A stretch of 64,000 bases of DNA from Oscillospiraceae bacterium. GTDB lineage: Bacteria > Bacillota > Clostridia > Oscillospirales > Acutalibacteraceae. Position 1 is the first letter of the stretch; each line of letters begins with the position of its first letter. Below, one piece after another: positions 51,268 to 59,931 of the stretch. The position numbers and the translations under genes were made by a program. The notes under the pieces are model-generated. The model saw nothing but the letters and a program-made list of their open reading frames with translations, was not told where the DNA came from and did no database searches. The DNA is taken from NCBI GenBank assembly GCA_031268095.1, contig JAIRXU010000060.1, positions 1 through 64,000 of the forward strand, written 5' to 3'.

Positions 51268-52467
51268 ATGAAACGTCTGAGTGAGCGCGTCTTTTCCACC
51301 GGTATCCTGAATCCCAACCTGCGCGTTTTTGACGTGATTATGCGCACCGAGTTTGGGACAAGCTATAATTCCTACGTCGTCCGGGGCAGCGAGGCCACCG
51401 CTGTCATCGACAGCGCTCACCCGCGCTTCGCGGCGCTGTATGCCGAAGAACTGGAAGCAGCCCTCGGCGGCGCCGCGCCGGCTTACCTGATTGTCAATCA
51501 CACCGAACCGGACCACAGCGGCTGCATCGCCCAAATGCTGGAACGTTGGCCGGCGCTGACCATCGTCACCAACAGTGTCGCGGCCAAGAACCTGCGCAAT
51601 ATCGTCAACCGGGATGACCTCCCGCTGCACATTGTCCAGGACGGCGCGTCGCTCTCCCTGGGGGACCGGACGCTGCTCTTTCGCCTGGCCCCGTTCCTGC
51701 ACTGGCCGGACACGATGTTCACCTATCTCCCGGAAGAACAAACCCTCTTCCCCTGCGACGTCTTCGGCTGTCATTATTGCGAACCCGGTGTGCTGGATAC
51801 CCACATTGCCTATCCGGCAGATTACGAAACTTCTCTGCGGTATTACTACGACTGCATTTTTGGGCCTTTCCCCGGATTTGTCCAAAAAGGCCTGGCGAAG
51901 CTCGCGGACTGGGAGATCCAGCGGATTTGCCCCAGCCACGGCCCTGTCCTGACGAAAGGCTGCCGGCTGGAAGCGGCGCTCTCAGCCTATGCGGCCTGGT
52001 CCGCGCCCGAACCCCGGAACGCGAAGCGGATTCCGCTGTTCTACTGCACTGCCTACGGCAACACCCGCCGCCTTGCTCAGGCAATCCGGAACGGAATCCT
52101 CTCCATCTTCCCGGATGCGGATGCGCCGCTGCTTGACCTGTCGGATGAGGATCCGGACGCCATGGGGCAGCGGCTCAACGAGAGCGACGCCTTCCTGCTG
52201 GGGACGCCGACGATCAACCGAGACGCACCGCCGCCGCTCTGGAACCTGCTGGCCAGGGCGGACGCGGTCAACCTGGCCAAGCGCCCTGCGGCCGTTTTCG
52301 GTTCTTTCGGCTGGAGCGGCGAAGGGCCGGGACACATTGCCTTGCGGCTGCAAATGCTCAAATGCGCGGCCTTTGCTGAACCGCACAGGGTTTGCCTGGT
52401 GCCTTCGGCGGCGGATCTGGAGGCCGCCAGAGACTTCGGGGCGGCCTTCGCGGCGGCGATAAAATAA
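51268..52467 (+). CDS. Flavodiiron protein (FprA family)
   Basis: 399 residues from the ATG at 51268 (SD AGAGGG). The N-terminal beta-lactamase-like domain carries diiron ligands in VNHTEPDHSG (H78, E80, D82, H83), DVFGCHYC and ICPSHGPVL; the C-terminal flavodoxin domain (from about 253) binds FMN (FYCTAYGNTRRLA, SFGWSGEGPGH). These proteins reduce O2 to water or NO to N2O in anaerobes. It is 22 bp upstream of hydE, which fits protection of oxygen-sensitive hydrogenase assembly. Confidence 0.92.
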   Translation: MKRLSERVFSTGILNPNLRVFDVIMRTEFGTSYNSYVVRGSEATAVIDSAHPRFAALYAEELEAALGGAAPAYLIVNHTEPDHSGCIAQMLERWPALTIVTNSVAAKNLRNIVNRDDLPLHIVQDGASLSLGDRTLLFRLAPFLHWPDTMFTYLPEEQTLFPCDVFGCHYCEPGVLDTHIAYPADYETSLRYYYDCIFGPFPGFVQKGLAKLADWEIQRICPSHGPVLTKGCRLEAALSAYAAWSAPEPRNAKRIPLFYCTAYGNTRRLAQAIRNGILSIFPDADAPLLDLSDEDPDAMGQRLNESDAFLLGTPTINRDAPPPLWNLLARADAVNLAKRPAAVFGSFGWSGEGPGHIALRLQMLKCAAFAEPHRVCLVPSAADLEAARDFGAAFAAAIK

Positions 52468-52489
52468 GTATGGATGGGGAATTCTCATC

Positions 52490-53545
52490 ATGACCAACCA
52501 CGAATATATCGATTTTCTCGAACAGAATCAATTCCTCCCCCGAGAGGACCTGCGCGTCCTGCTGGACCGCCATGATGAAACGGACGCCGCTTATCTTTTC
52601 GAACGGGCGCGAGCCGTCCGGGAACGATTCTACGGCAAGGCGGTTTATTTGCGCGGGCTGATCGAATTCAGCAGCCACTGCAAAAATGACTGCTACTACT
52701 GTGGTCTGCGCCGGAGCAACCCCGCCGCCGAGCGCTACCGCCTGACGAAGGAGGAGATCCTCTTCTGCTGCGCGGAAGGCTATGAACTGGGATTCCGCAC
52801 CTTTGTGCTGCAAAGCGGAGAAGACCCCTGGTTCACCGATGAGCGCATGACCGATATTGTCGCAGCAATCCGGGCGGCACATCCCGACTGCGCGATCACC
52901 CTTTCCCTGGGGGAACGCAGCCGCGAGAGCTACGCGGCTCTCTTCGCCGCCGGGGCGGACCGTTATCTGCTCCGACACGAGACCGCCAACGCCGCGCATT
53001 ATGCCCGGCTGCATCCGGACGAACTGCGGCTGACGACCCGGATGGATTGTCTGCGGACGCTGCGGGAGATCGGCTATCAGGTTGGCTGTGGATTCATGGT
53101 GGGCTCTCCGGGCCAAACGACGGACTGCCTGCTGGACGATCTCGGCTTCCTGCGGGAATTCCAGCCGGAGATGGTCGGAATCGGCCCCTTCCTTCCGCAC
53201 CACGGCACCCCCTTCGCCGGAGAAGCCGCCGGGACGCTGGAACAGACGCTCTTCCTGCTTGGAATCCTTCGCCTGCTGCTCCCGGCGGTGCTGCTCCCGG
53301 CGACGACGGCGCTGGGCACCGTCCATGCCACCGGGCGGGAACAGGGGCTGCGGGCTGGCGCCAATATCGTGATGCCCAACCTTTCGCCGGTGGGGGTGCG
53401 GAAAAAATATTTACTTTATGATAACAAAATCTGCACCGGCGAAGAAGCGGCGGAATGCCGCGTCTGCCTCCAGCGGCGGGTAGAAGGCGCAGGGTACGAG
53501 ATCGTCGCCAGCCGGGGCGATCCCATTTCGATCAGCACTGGTTAA
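52490..53545 (+). CDS. hydE: [FeFe]-hydrogenase H-cluster maturase HydE
   Basis: 351 residues. Radical SAM TIM barrel with cluster cysteines C64, C68 and C71 (SSHCKNDCYYCGLR), RYRLTKEEIL, VLQSGEDPW and the C-terminal FMPNLSP-like segment (NIVMPNLSPVGVRKKY). HydE processes the complex-B precursor during assembly of the H-cluster dithiomethylamine ligand. Two more C-terminal cysteines (ECRVC) may hold the auxiliary cluster found in some HydE. The other maturases hydG and hydF follow within 5 kb. Confidence 0.93.
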   Translation: MTNHEYIDFLEQNQFLPREDLRVLLDRHDETDAAYLFERARAVRERFYGKAVYLRGLIEFSSHCKNDCYYCGLRRSNPAAERYRLTKEEILFCCAEGYELGFRTFVLQSGEDPWFTDERMTDIVAAIRAAHPDCAITLSLGERSRESYAALFAAGADRYLLRHETANAAHYARLHPDELRLTTRMDCLRTLREIGYQVGCGFMVGSPGQTTDCLLDDLGFLREFQPEMVGIGPFLPHHGTPFAGEAAGTLEQTLFLLGILRLLLPAVLLPATTALGTVHATGREQGLRAGANIVMPNLSPVGVRKKYLLYDNKICTGEEAAECRVCLQRRVEGAGYEIVASRGDPISISTG

Positions 53546-53682
53546 AGCAACCTGAAAACAGCGTTTCGCTGATTTCAAAAAAGCCGTATTTGCGGTTCGT
53601 GATGAACGATCTGATCATTGCGTCGAACCGTTGACTGCGGGAAAGATTGCAGCCCGCGCAGCTGGGGCAGGCTGCGGGCCGG

Positions 53683-54399
53683 TCATATCCGTTCCATCTC
53701 GTCTCCTGCGCGGAACTCCCGGGGCTCCGGCGGCGCGGCCCAGCGGATGGCGTTGCCAATGATCCGCAGGACGTGTTCGTTGTGATAAGACGGGCAGGTC
53801 TCGTGCCCCGGATGGAAATAAAAGATCCTGCCAAGCCCGCGCGTGAACGTGCAGCCGCCCCGGAAGACATTGCCGCCTTCGAACCAGCTGAGGAACAGCA
53901 GTTCCTCTGGCTCCGGGATGAAAAAATATTCGCCGTACATTTCCTCGTGCGCCAATCCGAAGTGCAGCGGGACGCCCCGGGCGATGGGATGGTTGGGACT
54001 GACGTTCCAGATCACGCAGCGCTCCTCCTCGTTGCGCCAGCGCAGGGTGCAGGGCGTTCCCATCAGGCGGAGGAAGGGCTTGGACTGGTGGGCGCTGTGC
54101 AGCGGCACGAAGCCCATGCCCTGCTGAACCCGTTCGGCAACCCGCTGGGCCACGTCGTCCCGGACCCAGCTGTGCCGGCAGTGCCCCCACCAAAGCAGCA
54201 CGTCGGTCCACCGAAGCACATCTTCCGTCAGCCCATGCTCTGCGTCCTGCTCCAGCGTCGCCGTGCGGATCTCCAGATCCTCGGCGGCCAGGGCCTGCTT
54301 CAGATGTTCGTGCATTCCCCGGGGATAATATTCCTTCGCCGGGGTGTCTTCTGTTTCATGAAAATATTCGTTCCAGATGGTCACGCGCAATTTGTCCAT
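53683..54399 (-). CDS. ThuA-like domain protein
   Basis: 238 residues from the ATG at 54399; upstream in-frame residues are less likely. Flavodoxin/glutamine-amidotransferase-like ThuA fold: RVTIWNEYFHE, TDVLLWWGHCRHSW, FVPLHSAHQSKPF, AHEEMYGEYF and FYFHPGHETCPSYH. ThuA proteins are linked to trehalose or other disaccharide use with Gfo/Idh/MocA dehydrogenases; one such dehydrogenase is at 37.3 kb. It is a lone gene on the minus strand between hydE and hydG. A possible weak hairpin (about 53650-53680) lies after the stop. Confidence 0.88.
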   Translation of the reverse strand: MDKLRVTIWNEYFHETEDTPAKEYYPRGMHEHLKQALAAEDLEIRTATLEQDAEHGLTEDVLRWTDVLLWWGHCRHSWVRDDVAQRVAERVQQGMGFVPLHSAHQSKPFLRLMGTPCTLRWRNEEERCVIWNVSPNHPIARGVPLHFGLAHEEMYGEYFFIPEPEELLFLSWFEGGNVFRGGCTFTRGLGRIFYFHPGHETCPSYHNEHVLRIIGNAIRWAAPPEPREFRAGDEMERI

Positions 54400-54698
54400 G
54401 CCTAGGCCCCTTTCCGCCGAAAGCGTTCGTATTGCCTGCACCGGTCCCCGAACCGGCGCCCCAATTGCCAAAAGAGATCCGGCGCCGTAGCGGTTTCCAT
54501 AAGAAACACAACATCCCCGCTGCTGTTTCAGGCCGCAGCGGGAATAGGGGGTAACCGTCGCTGCATGCGCCGCGCAAGGCCGGATTTTTCTTGACAGCCG
54601 GCGTGTTTGGTGCTAAACTATATTCCTGCTTTATGCGGACCGAAGGAGCGCGCCTGAGCAACGGAGAGGAGCGATGGAATGGGCAAGCCGACAGCCTC
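54400..54698. other. Intergenic region with a lone plus-strand promoter-like match
   Basis: No gene supported. TTGACA (54591-54596), 17-bp spacer, TAAACT (54614-54619) on the plus strand points toward the antisense side of the tRNA-Leu genes. The open frames that follow (from 54674 and 54679) are antisense to tRNA and are rejected as proteins. Confidence 0.4.
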
Positions 54699-54733
54699 AA
54701 AAAAAGCCGCCGCGGACGATGCAGTCCGCGACA
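54699..54733 (-). terminator. Intrinsic terminator of tRNA-Leu(CAA)
   Basis: On the minus strand CGCGGAC, TGCATC, GTCCGCG (54730-54711), then a run of seven T (54705-54699). Confidence 0.82.
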
Positions 54734-54736
54734 ACC

Positions 54737-54821
54737 TGGTGCCGCTGGTGGGACTTGAACCCACACGCATCGCTGCAACGGATTTTGAGTCCGCCCCGTC
54801 TGCCAATTCCAGCACAGCGGC
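54737..54821 (-). tRNA. tRNA-Leu (anticodon CAA)
   Basis: 85 nt including encoded CCA. Acceptor arms GCCGCTG (5', from 54821) and CAGCGGC (3'), discriminator A, anticodon loop CTCAAAA giving CAA (54787-54785), and a class II variable arm (TTGCAGCGATGC region), T-loop GGTTCAAGTCC. It reads UUG. Confidence 0.95.
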
Positions 54822-54830
54822 ATTTCTTCT

Positions 54831-54859
54831 ATTATATCAGCTTTCACAGGAAAATGCAA
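54831..54859 (-). promoter_or_regulatory. Promoter of tRNA-Leu(CAA)
   Basis: On the minus strand TTGCAT (54859-54854), 17-bp spacer, TATAAT (54836-54831), 10 bp before the tRNA 5' end. Confidence 0.8.
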
Positions 54860-54935
54860 GTGTTTTTGCAAAATTGAGGATCGAAAAATGGAATGGCTGG
54901 CTGAACAAAGATGCCCGTCGGACACGGACTGCAGC

Positions 54936-54971
54936 GCCAAAAGAAGAGCGCTGGAGGCGTGATCCGCCTCC
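54936..54971 (-). terminator. Probable terminator of tRNA-Leu(UAG)
   Basis: On the minus strand GGAGGCG, GATCA, CGCCTCC (54971-54953), followed by AGCGCTCTTCTTTTGG. Confidence 0.5.
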
Positions 54972-54979
54972 GGCGCAAC

Positions 54980-55062
54980 TGGTGCGGACGGTGGGACTCG
55001 AACCCACACGGTTGCCCACTGGCTCCTAAGACCAGCGCGTCTGCCAGTTCCGCCACGTCCGC
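54980..55062 (-). tRNA. tRNA-Leu (anticodon UAG)
   Basis: 83 nt including encoded CCA. Acceptor arms GCGGACG and CGTCCGC, anticodon loop CTTAGGA giving UAG, class II variable arm, and T-loop GGTTCGAGTCC. It reads CUA and, by wobble, other CUN codons. Confidence 0.95.
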
Positions 55063-55079
55063 ACAGATCGACGAACTCT

Positions 55080-55108
55080 ATTATACCACAGTTTCCGTCG
55101 CATGGCAA
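55080..55108 (-). promoter_or_regulatory. Promoter of tRNA-Leu(UAG)
   Basis: On the minus strand TTGCCA (55108-55103), 17-bp spacer, TATAAT (55085-55080). It is divergent from hydG. Confidence 0.8.
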
Positions 55109-55151
55109 GCGGAACCAGAAATTTTTTGAAATGAGTTGAAGGAGCCGTATC

Positions 55152-56585
55152 ATGTATCATCCATCCTCCCCCCGCGCGGACGAATTCATCGACCACCAGG
55201 AAATTTTGGATACCCTGGCTTACGCCGAAGCGCACAAGACCGACGTAGCAGCGATTGACGGAATCCTCCGGAAAGCACGGGAATGCAAGGGCCTGGACCA
55301 CCGGGAAGCCTCGGTGCTGCTGGCCTGCGCGCTACCGGATAAAGCCGCGGAAATCGAGACCTTGGCGCGGCAAATGAAACAGGATTTCTACGGCAACCGG
55401 ATCGTGATGTTCGCGCCGCTCTACCTGTCCAATTACTGCGTGAACGGCTGCGTCTACTGCCCCTACCACCTGCAAAACAAACATATGCCCCGGCGGAAAC
55501 TGAGCCAGGAGGAGATCGCCCGGGAGGTGACCGCGCTGCAGGACATGGGGCACAAGCGCCTGGCGCTCGAAACCGGAGAGCACCCCCTGCATAACCCCAT
55601 CGAATATGTCCTGGAATCCATCCAGACGATCTACGGCATCAAACACCGCAACGGCGCGATCCGGCGGGTCAACGTCAACATCGCCGCGACGACGGCGGAA
55701 AACTACCGCAGGCTCCGGGACGCGGGAATCGGGACATACATTCTCTTCCAGGAGACGTACCACCGGGAGAGTTACGAGCTGCTTCATCCCACCGGACCCA
55801 AACACAACTATGCCTGGCACACCGAAGCCATGGACAGGGCGATGGCTGGCGGGATCGACGACGTTGGACTGGGGGTGCTCTTTGGGCTGGAGCGCTACCG
55901 GTACGAGTTTGCCGCGCTGCTGATGCACGCCGAACACCTGGAGGCCGCTTTCGGTGTAGGGCCCCATACGGTCAGTGTCCCCAGGATCAAACCGGCGGAC
56001 GGCGTGGATCCGGACGCCTTTGCCAACGGCATCGACGACGACACCTTTGCCCGGATCGTCGCCTGCATCCGCGTATCGGTACCCTATACGGGAATGATCA
56101 TCTCCACCCGCGAGAGCCAGGCCGTTCGCGCCCGGACTCTCGCGCTGGGCATTTCCCAAATCAGCGGCGCGAGCCGGACCAGCGTCGGCGGATACGCCGA
56201 CGGGGAGGAATCGGAAACCCTCTCCCCCGCGGACCATACGGAACAGTTCGAGGTCAGCGACAACCGCACGCTCGATGAAGTGGTCCGCTGGCTGATGAAG
56301 CTGGGATATATCCCCAGTTTCTGCACTGCCTGCTATCGCGAGGGCCGCACCGGTGACCGGTTCATGCAGCTATGCAAAAGCGGGCAGATCCTCAACTGCT
56401 GCCACCCCAACGCCCTGATGACGCTGGAAGAATACCTTCTGGACTACGCCTCCCCCGCCACCCGCGCGCTCGGGGAAAACCTGATTGCCCAGGAAATCGA
56501 AAAAATCCCCAGCGAGAAGATGCGCGCGCTGACGCTGCGGCACCTCGGGAGCATCCGCGGCGGGGAACGGGATTTCCGGGTGTGA
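55152..56585 (+). CDS. hydG: [FeFe]-hydrogenase H-cluster maturase HydG
   Basis: 477 residues, normal for HydG. It cleaves tyrosine to give the CO and CN ligands. Radical SAM cluster C96, C100, C103 (NYCVNGCVYCPYH); ILFQETYHRESYE and the C-terminal auxiliary-cluster region CTACYREGRTG ... CKSGQILNCCHPNA, the CxxC-x22-C pattern unique to HydG and absent from ThiH. SD AAGGAG. No clear promoter is visible in the 90 bp to the divergent tRNA. Confidence 0.95.
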   Translation: MYHPSSPRADEFIDHQEILDTLAYAEAHKTDVAAIDGILRKARECKGLDHREASVLLACALPDKAAEIETLARQMKQDFYGNRIVMFAPLYLSNYCVNGCVYCPYHLQNKHMPRRKLSQEEIAREVTALQDMGHKRLALETGEHPLHNPIEYVLESIQTIYGIKHRNGAIRRVNVNIAATTAENYRRLRDAGIGTYILFQETYHRESYELLHPTGPKHNYAWHTEAMDRAMAGGIDDVGLGVLFGLERYRYEFAALLMHAEHLEAAFGVGPHTVSVPRIKPADGVDPDAFANGIDDDTFARIVACIRVSVPYTGMIISTRESQAVRARTLALGISQISGASRTSVGGYADGEESETLSPADHTEQFEVSDNRTLDEVVRWLMKLGYIPSFCTACYREGRTGDRFMQLCKSGQILNCCHPNALMTLEEYLLDYASPATRALGENLIAQEIEKIPSEKMRALTLRHLGSIRGGERDFRV

Positions 56586-56589
56586 AATT

Positions 56590-57650
56590 TTGGCGGCAAA
56601 GGGAATAACGCCCAAAGAGGAGCCGAACGATTATGCAGATCACCCCATTCTGCCGCCCCGTCTGCGGCCTGGCGACGTCATCGGCGTATTCTCCCCTTCC
56701 TTCCCTGCCGCCGCGCACTGGAAGGACGACTGTGCGGTGCGGTTCTGGCAGGAGCGGGGCTTCCGTGTCAAGACCGGTGCGCTCTACGGCCAGCGGGACG
56801 CTTACCGCTCCGGCAGCGTCCAGGCTCGGGCGGCGGAATTCAACGCGCTGCTGCGCGATCCGGAAGTCACGTGTCTGATGGCGGTCTCCGGCGGCATGAC
56901 CTCCAACGCCCTACTGCCGCACTTGGACTATGATTTCCTGCGGGAATACCCGAAGATCATTGTCGGTTTTTCGGACGCTACCGCCCTACTGTTTGGCATT
57001 GCCGCACGGACGGGGCTGGTGACTTACTACGGCCCGACGTTTGCGCTCTTCCACCGCAAACCTCCGGTTCCGGAAGAAAGCTACCGGTTCCTGTCGGATA
57101 TCCTGATCGACCCTCCCGCGCCACCGTATCCCCTGCCCACGCCGGACTGGTGGACGGCAGACTACATCGAATGGAACGAGCGGCACAGGGCGCCGCCATC
57201 CAGCCGAACCGCCTGCTGACGCTGCGGGAAGGCAGCGCCGAAGGGCGGCTGATCGGTGGGAACCTGAATACCATGCTGGGCATCTTCGGCAGCCCCTACC
57301 TGCCGGAGATCCGGGATGGCGATATCCTGTTGCTGGAGGACAAACACCTCGGCGCGGAGGAAGTGGAACGCGAGTTCGCCCAACTGGCGCTTTGCGGGGT
57401 GTCCGACCGGATCGGCGGGCTGCTCCTCGGTAAGCATATCGACTACGACGACCGCGGCACCGGTCGCCGGCCCCATTACATTTTATGGGAAATTGCCGGT
57501 GCGGCGCTGGAGCGGCGCAACTGTCCTGTCCTCGCGGATTTCGACTGTTCCCATGCGATGCCAATGCTGACGCTGCCCTTGGGGGTTCGGGTCCGGCTGG
57601 ACGCGGGGGCACAGCGGCTAACGCTCCTGGAAGAATGGATCGGGCCATAA
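56590..57650 (+). pseudogene. S66 LD-carboxypeptidase / MccF-like peptidase with frameshift
   Basis: The first part (to about 57188) encodes PPRLRPGDVIGVFSPSFP, the nucleophile region SGGMTSNALLPHLDYDFL with Ser near the GGxxSN turn, and GFSDATALLFG. At the GGG run 57188-57190 one base is missing: the original frame ends at 57219 while the minus-one frame gives NRLLTLREGSAEGRLIGGNLNT, the catalytic Glu strand (LLLEDKH) and final His (DCSHAMPM) to 57650. The 5' end is also unclear: an ATG at 56633 with SD GAGGAG lies in another frame, so a second one-base loss before codon 10 is possible. It lies between hydG and hydF. Confidence 0.8.
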
Positions 57651-57693
57651 AGCAACCGTTTTTTATGTAAATTTTTCATCAGGAGGTCTCTCC

Positions 57694-58896
57694 ATGTCTC
57701 TCAACCAAACCCCTTCCGGGGACCGCGTCCACATCGGCTTCTTCGGGCGGCGCAACGCCGGGAAGAGCAGCGTCGTCAACGCCGTCACGGGGCAGGCGCT
57801 CAGCGTCGTGTCCGACGTCAAGGGCACCACCACCGACCCGGTGCGCAAGGCGATGGAACTGCTGCCGCTGGGCCCGGTGCTGATCATCGATACGCCCGGG
57901 TTCGACGATGAAGGTACGCTGGGCGCCCTGCGGATCCAAAAAACGCGGCAAATCCTGGACGAGACGGACGCCGCCGTTCTGGTGGCAGAGGCCCCCGCCG
58001 GACTGACCAGCGCAGACCGGGAACTGCTCTCGCTACTACAGGAGCGCGGCACACCAACAATCGTCGCCTATAACAAAGCGGATCTCCTCCCGGGAGCGTC
58101 CGTTCCGCCGGATCATGGCCTCCTGGTCAGCGCGCTGACCGGGGAGGGAGTCGTGCAACTCAAGGAGCGGATTGCGGCGCTGCTGCCGGACGGTCTGTCC
58201 GCGCGGCGGCTGACGGAAGACCTGGTCGGGCCCGGGGATGTGGCGGTATTGGTCACGCCGATCGATTCCGCCGCGCCAAAGGGACGGATGATCCTGCCGC
58301 AGCAGCAGGTGATCCGGGACGTTCTGGATGCTGGGGGAATCAACGTCGTGACAAAGGAAACCGAACTGCAGCAGTCTCTGGGTACGCTGCGCGGGACCCC
58401 GGCCGTGGTAATCACGGATTCCCAGGCCTTTGCCTATGTCTCGTCGGTGGTCCCAGCGGCGGTACCGCTGACCTCCTTTTCCATTCTCTTCGCCCGGCAT
58501 CATGGCTTGCTGGCCGAGGCGCTGCGGAGCGCGCAAGCCCTCGACAGTCTGCCCGCCGGGGCGGCTATCCTGATCGCCGAGGGGTGTACCCACCACCGCC
58601 AGTGTGACGACATCGGCACAGTGAAACTCCCCCGCTGGATCCGGCAGCATACCGGCCGGGACTTTGCCTTTCATTTTACGTCCGGCCGGGAATTCCCGGA
58701 GGATCTTTCGCGCTTCGCCCTGGTGGTTCATTGCGGCGGCTGCATGCTCAACCCCCGCGCCATGCTCGCCCGGCAGCGGCAAGCCCAGGCGCAGGGCATC
58801 CCGATCACCAATTACGGTGTGCTCATCGCCCATCTCCAGGGGATTTTGTCTCGCTGCGTGACGATGTTTCCGGAGCTGTCCCCGAAAGAAGCATAA
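57694..58896 (+). CDS. hydF: [FeFe]-hydrogenase maturation GTPase HydF
   Basis: 400 residues. It is the scaffold that carries the precursor cluster and delivers it to the hydrogenase. TrmE-like GTPase domain: P-loop GRRNAGKSS (18-26), DTPGF, YNKADLL; then the dimerisation domain and a C-terminal cluster domain with GCTHHRQCDD and HCGGCMLN (the CxH ... HCxxC ligands). SD CAGGAGG. Its last 74 bp overlap the convergent lipoprotein gene. Confidence 0.95.
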   Translation: MSLNQTPSGDRVHIGFFGRRNAGKSSVVNAVTGQALSVVSDVKGTTTDPVRKAMELLPLGPVLIIDTPGFDDEGTLGALRIQKTRQILDETDAAVLVAEAPAGLTSADRELLSLLQERGTPTIVAYNKADLLPGASVPPDHGLLVSALTGEGVVQLKERIAALLPDGLSARRLTEDLVGPGDVAVLVTPIDSAAPKGRMILPQQQVIRDVLDAGGINVVTKETELQQSLGTLRGTPAVVITDSQAFAYVSSVVPAAVPLTSFSILFARHHGLLAEALRSAQALDSLPAGAAILIAEGCTHHRQCDDIGTVKLPRWIRQHTGRDFAFHFTSGREFPEDLSRFALVVHCGGCMLNPRAMLARQRQAQAQGIPITNYGVLIAHLQGILSRCVTMFPELSPKEA

Positions 58897-59872
58897 AATT
58901 GTTGATCCAGCCGGTCTCGCTCGAGAAAATCAATTCCTTCTCGCCGCTGTCTTGATGATATAAATAAATCCCGCGCGTTTCCCCTTCCAATCCCAGATAA
59001 AATATGTCATTATCCCCGCAAAAAAATGCGGTTCCTCCCGGCAGCCAAGTCGGAACTTCCGCCAAGGGACGCACTTCTTTGCTGGCAAGATCCTGCGCAA
59101 ACGCCTGCATGTTTGGATGTCTCATCGGAAGATTGTCCGCACTCACAAAATATGCCTTATTCCCAAAAAGCGCAAGGCTTTCGATGCTTTCGCGCTTTGT
59201 TTTGTAAAGAAATGTCGGCGGCGCATCTTTCTGAAGCAAATAAATATACTCATCCGGCGGAACGAAAGCATGCTCCATCTGCTCTTCCATCGCCTCCATC
59301 ATGTCCGCTTCCAGGTAACCGGAGGTTATGATCGTTCCTGTTTCCGGTTGATATGACATCATCATGCAGTTCAAATCTTCCGGAACATCGAACGAGGAGA
59401 ATGTTTTCGATGATTTTATATATGACAATGGCCGGAGCTGGCGGACGCCGCGCGGGGCCGCGATGAAAAAAACCGCATCTGGCATAGGGACAATGTAATT
59501 AATTGCGAATATGTGTGTACTTAACTGCGTTGTCTCCCCTGTAGTCATATCGAAAACCGCCAACTGATCGCGGCCATTTTCGTCTCTGTCGCTAAAATAG
59601 ATCGCTTGACCACTTCTGTCGTAGGCTGTCAGCGGATATTGAGAATGATACGGTAATTTTTGTACAAGCTGGAGGCGGCACTCCGTAATATCATAACAAA
59701 AAACGCTCATCCAGAGTTCTTCCTGTCCGTCAACTTCAACGCTTTCCGTTGCGGTAATTGATAAATACAATCCTGCTGTCTCGGCCGGTGGCGGCAATAC
59801 TTCGTCTGCGGAACAACCGCAGCAGAGGATTGCCATGCAAACAAAACAGAAGGCTGCGCGCAGGAATTTCAT
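58823..59872 (-). CDS. Lipoprotein, beta-propeller-like
   Basis: 349 residues from the ATG at 59872 (SD AGGAGGAG). A Cys-rich signal ends in CMAILCCGC with probable lipidated C20. The body repeats a pattern of extracellular beta-propeller blades (GQAIYFSDRDENGRD, LAVFDMTTGETTQL, NDIFYLGLEGETRG), like DPP-IV N-terminal or TolB-type domains. Slightly AT-richer than its neighbours. The 3' end runs 74 bp into hydF on the other strand. Function unknown. Confidence 0.72.
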   Translation of the reverse strand: MKFLRAAFCFVCMAILCCGCSADEVLPPPAETAGLYLSITATESVEVDGQEELWMSVFCYDITECRLQLVQKLPYHSQYPLTAYDRSGQAIYFSDRDENGRDQLAVFDMTTGETTQLSTHIFAINYIVPMPDAVFFIAAPRGVRQLRPLSYIKSSKTFSSFDVPEDLNCMMMSYQPETGTIITSGYLEADMMEAMEEQMEHAFVPPDEYIYLLQKDAPPTFLYKTKRESIESLALFGNKAYFVSADNLPMRHPNMQAFAQDLASKEVRPLAEVPTWLPGGTAFFCGDNDIFYLGLEGETRGIYLYHQDSGEKELIFSSETGWINNFMLLSGTAPETSSRSETKSPGDGR

Positions 59873-59931
59873 GAAAATACTCCTCCTACCATCCATTTGA
59901 TTTTGGATCGCGCTGCCGTGCATGGCAACGG

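Noticed and set aside
53640-53682. Terminator between hydE and the ThuA gene
   Set aside because: A GC-rich imperfect hairpin is present, but no T-run follows on either strand.
54674-55029. Plus-strand open frames (from 54674 and 54679) with a fair SD and an upstream TTGACA-17-TAAACT match
   Set aside because: They are antisense to two tRNA-Leu genes and a tRNA terminator; such tRNA-shadow proteins are a well-known annotation artefact.
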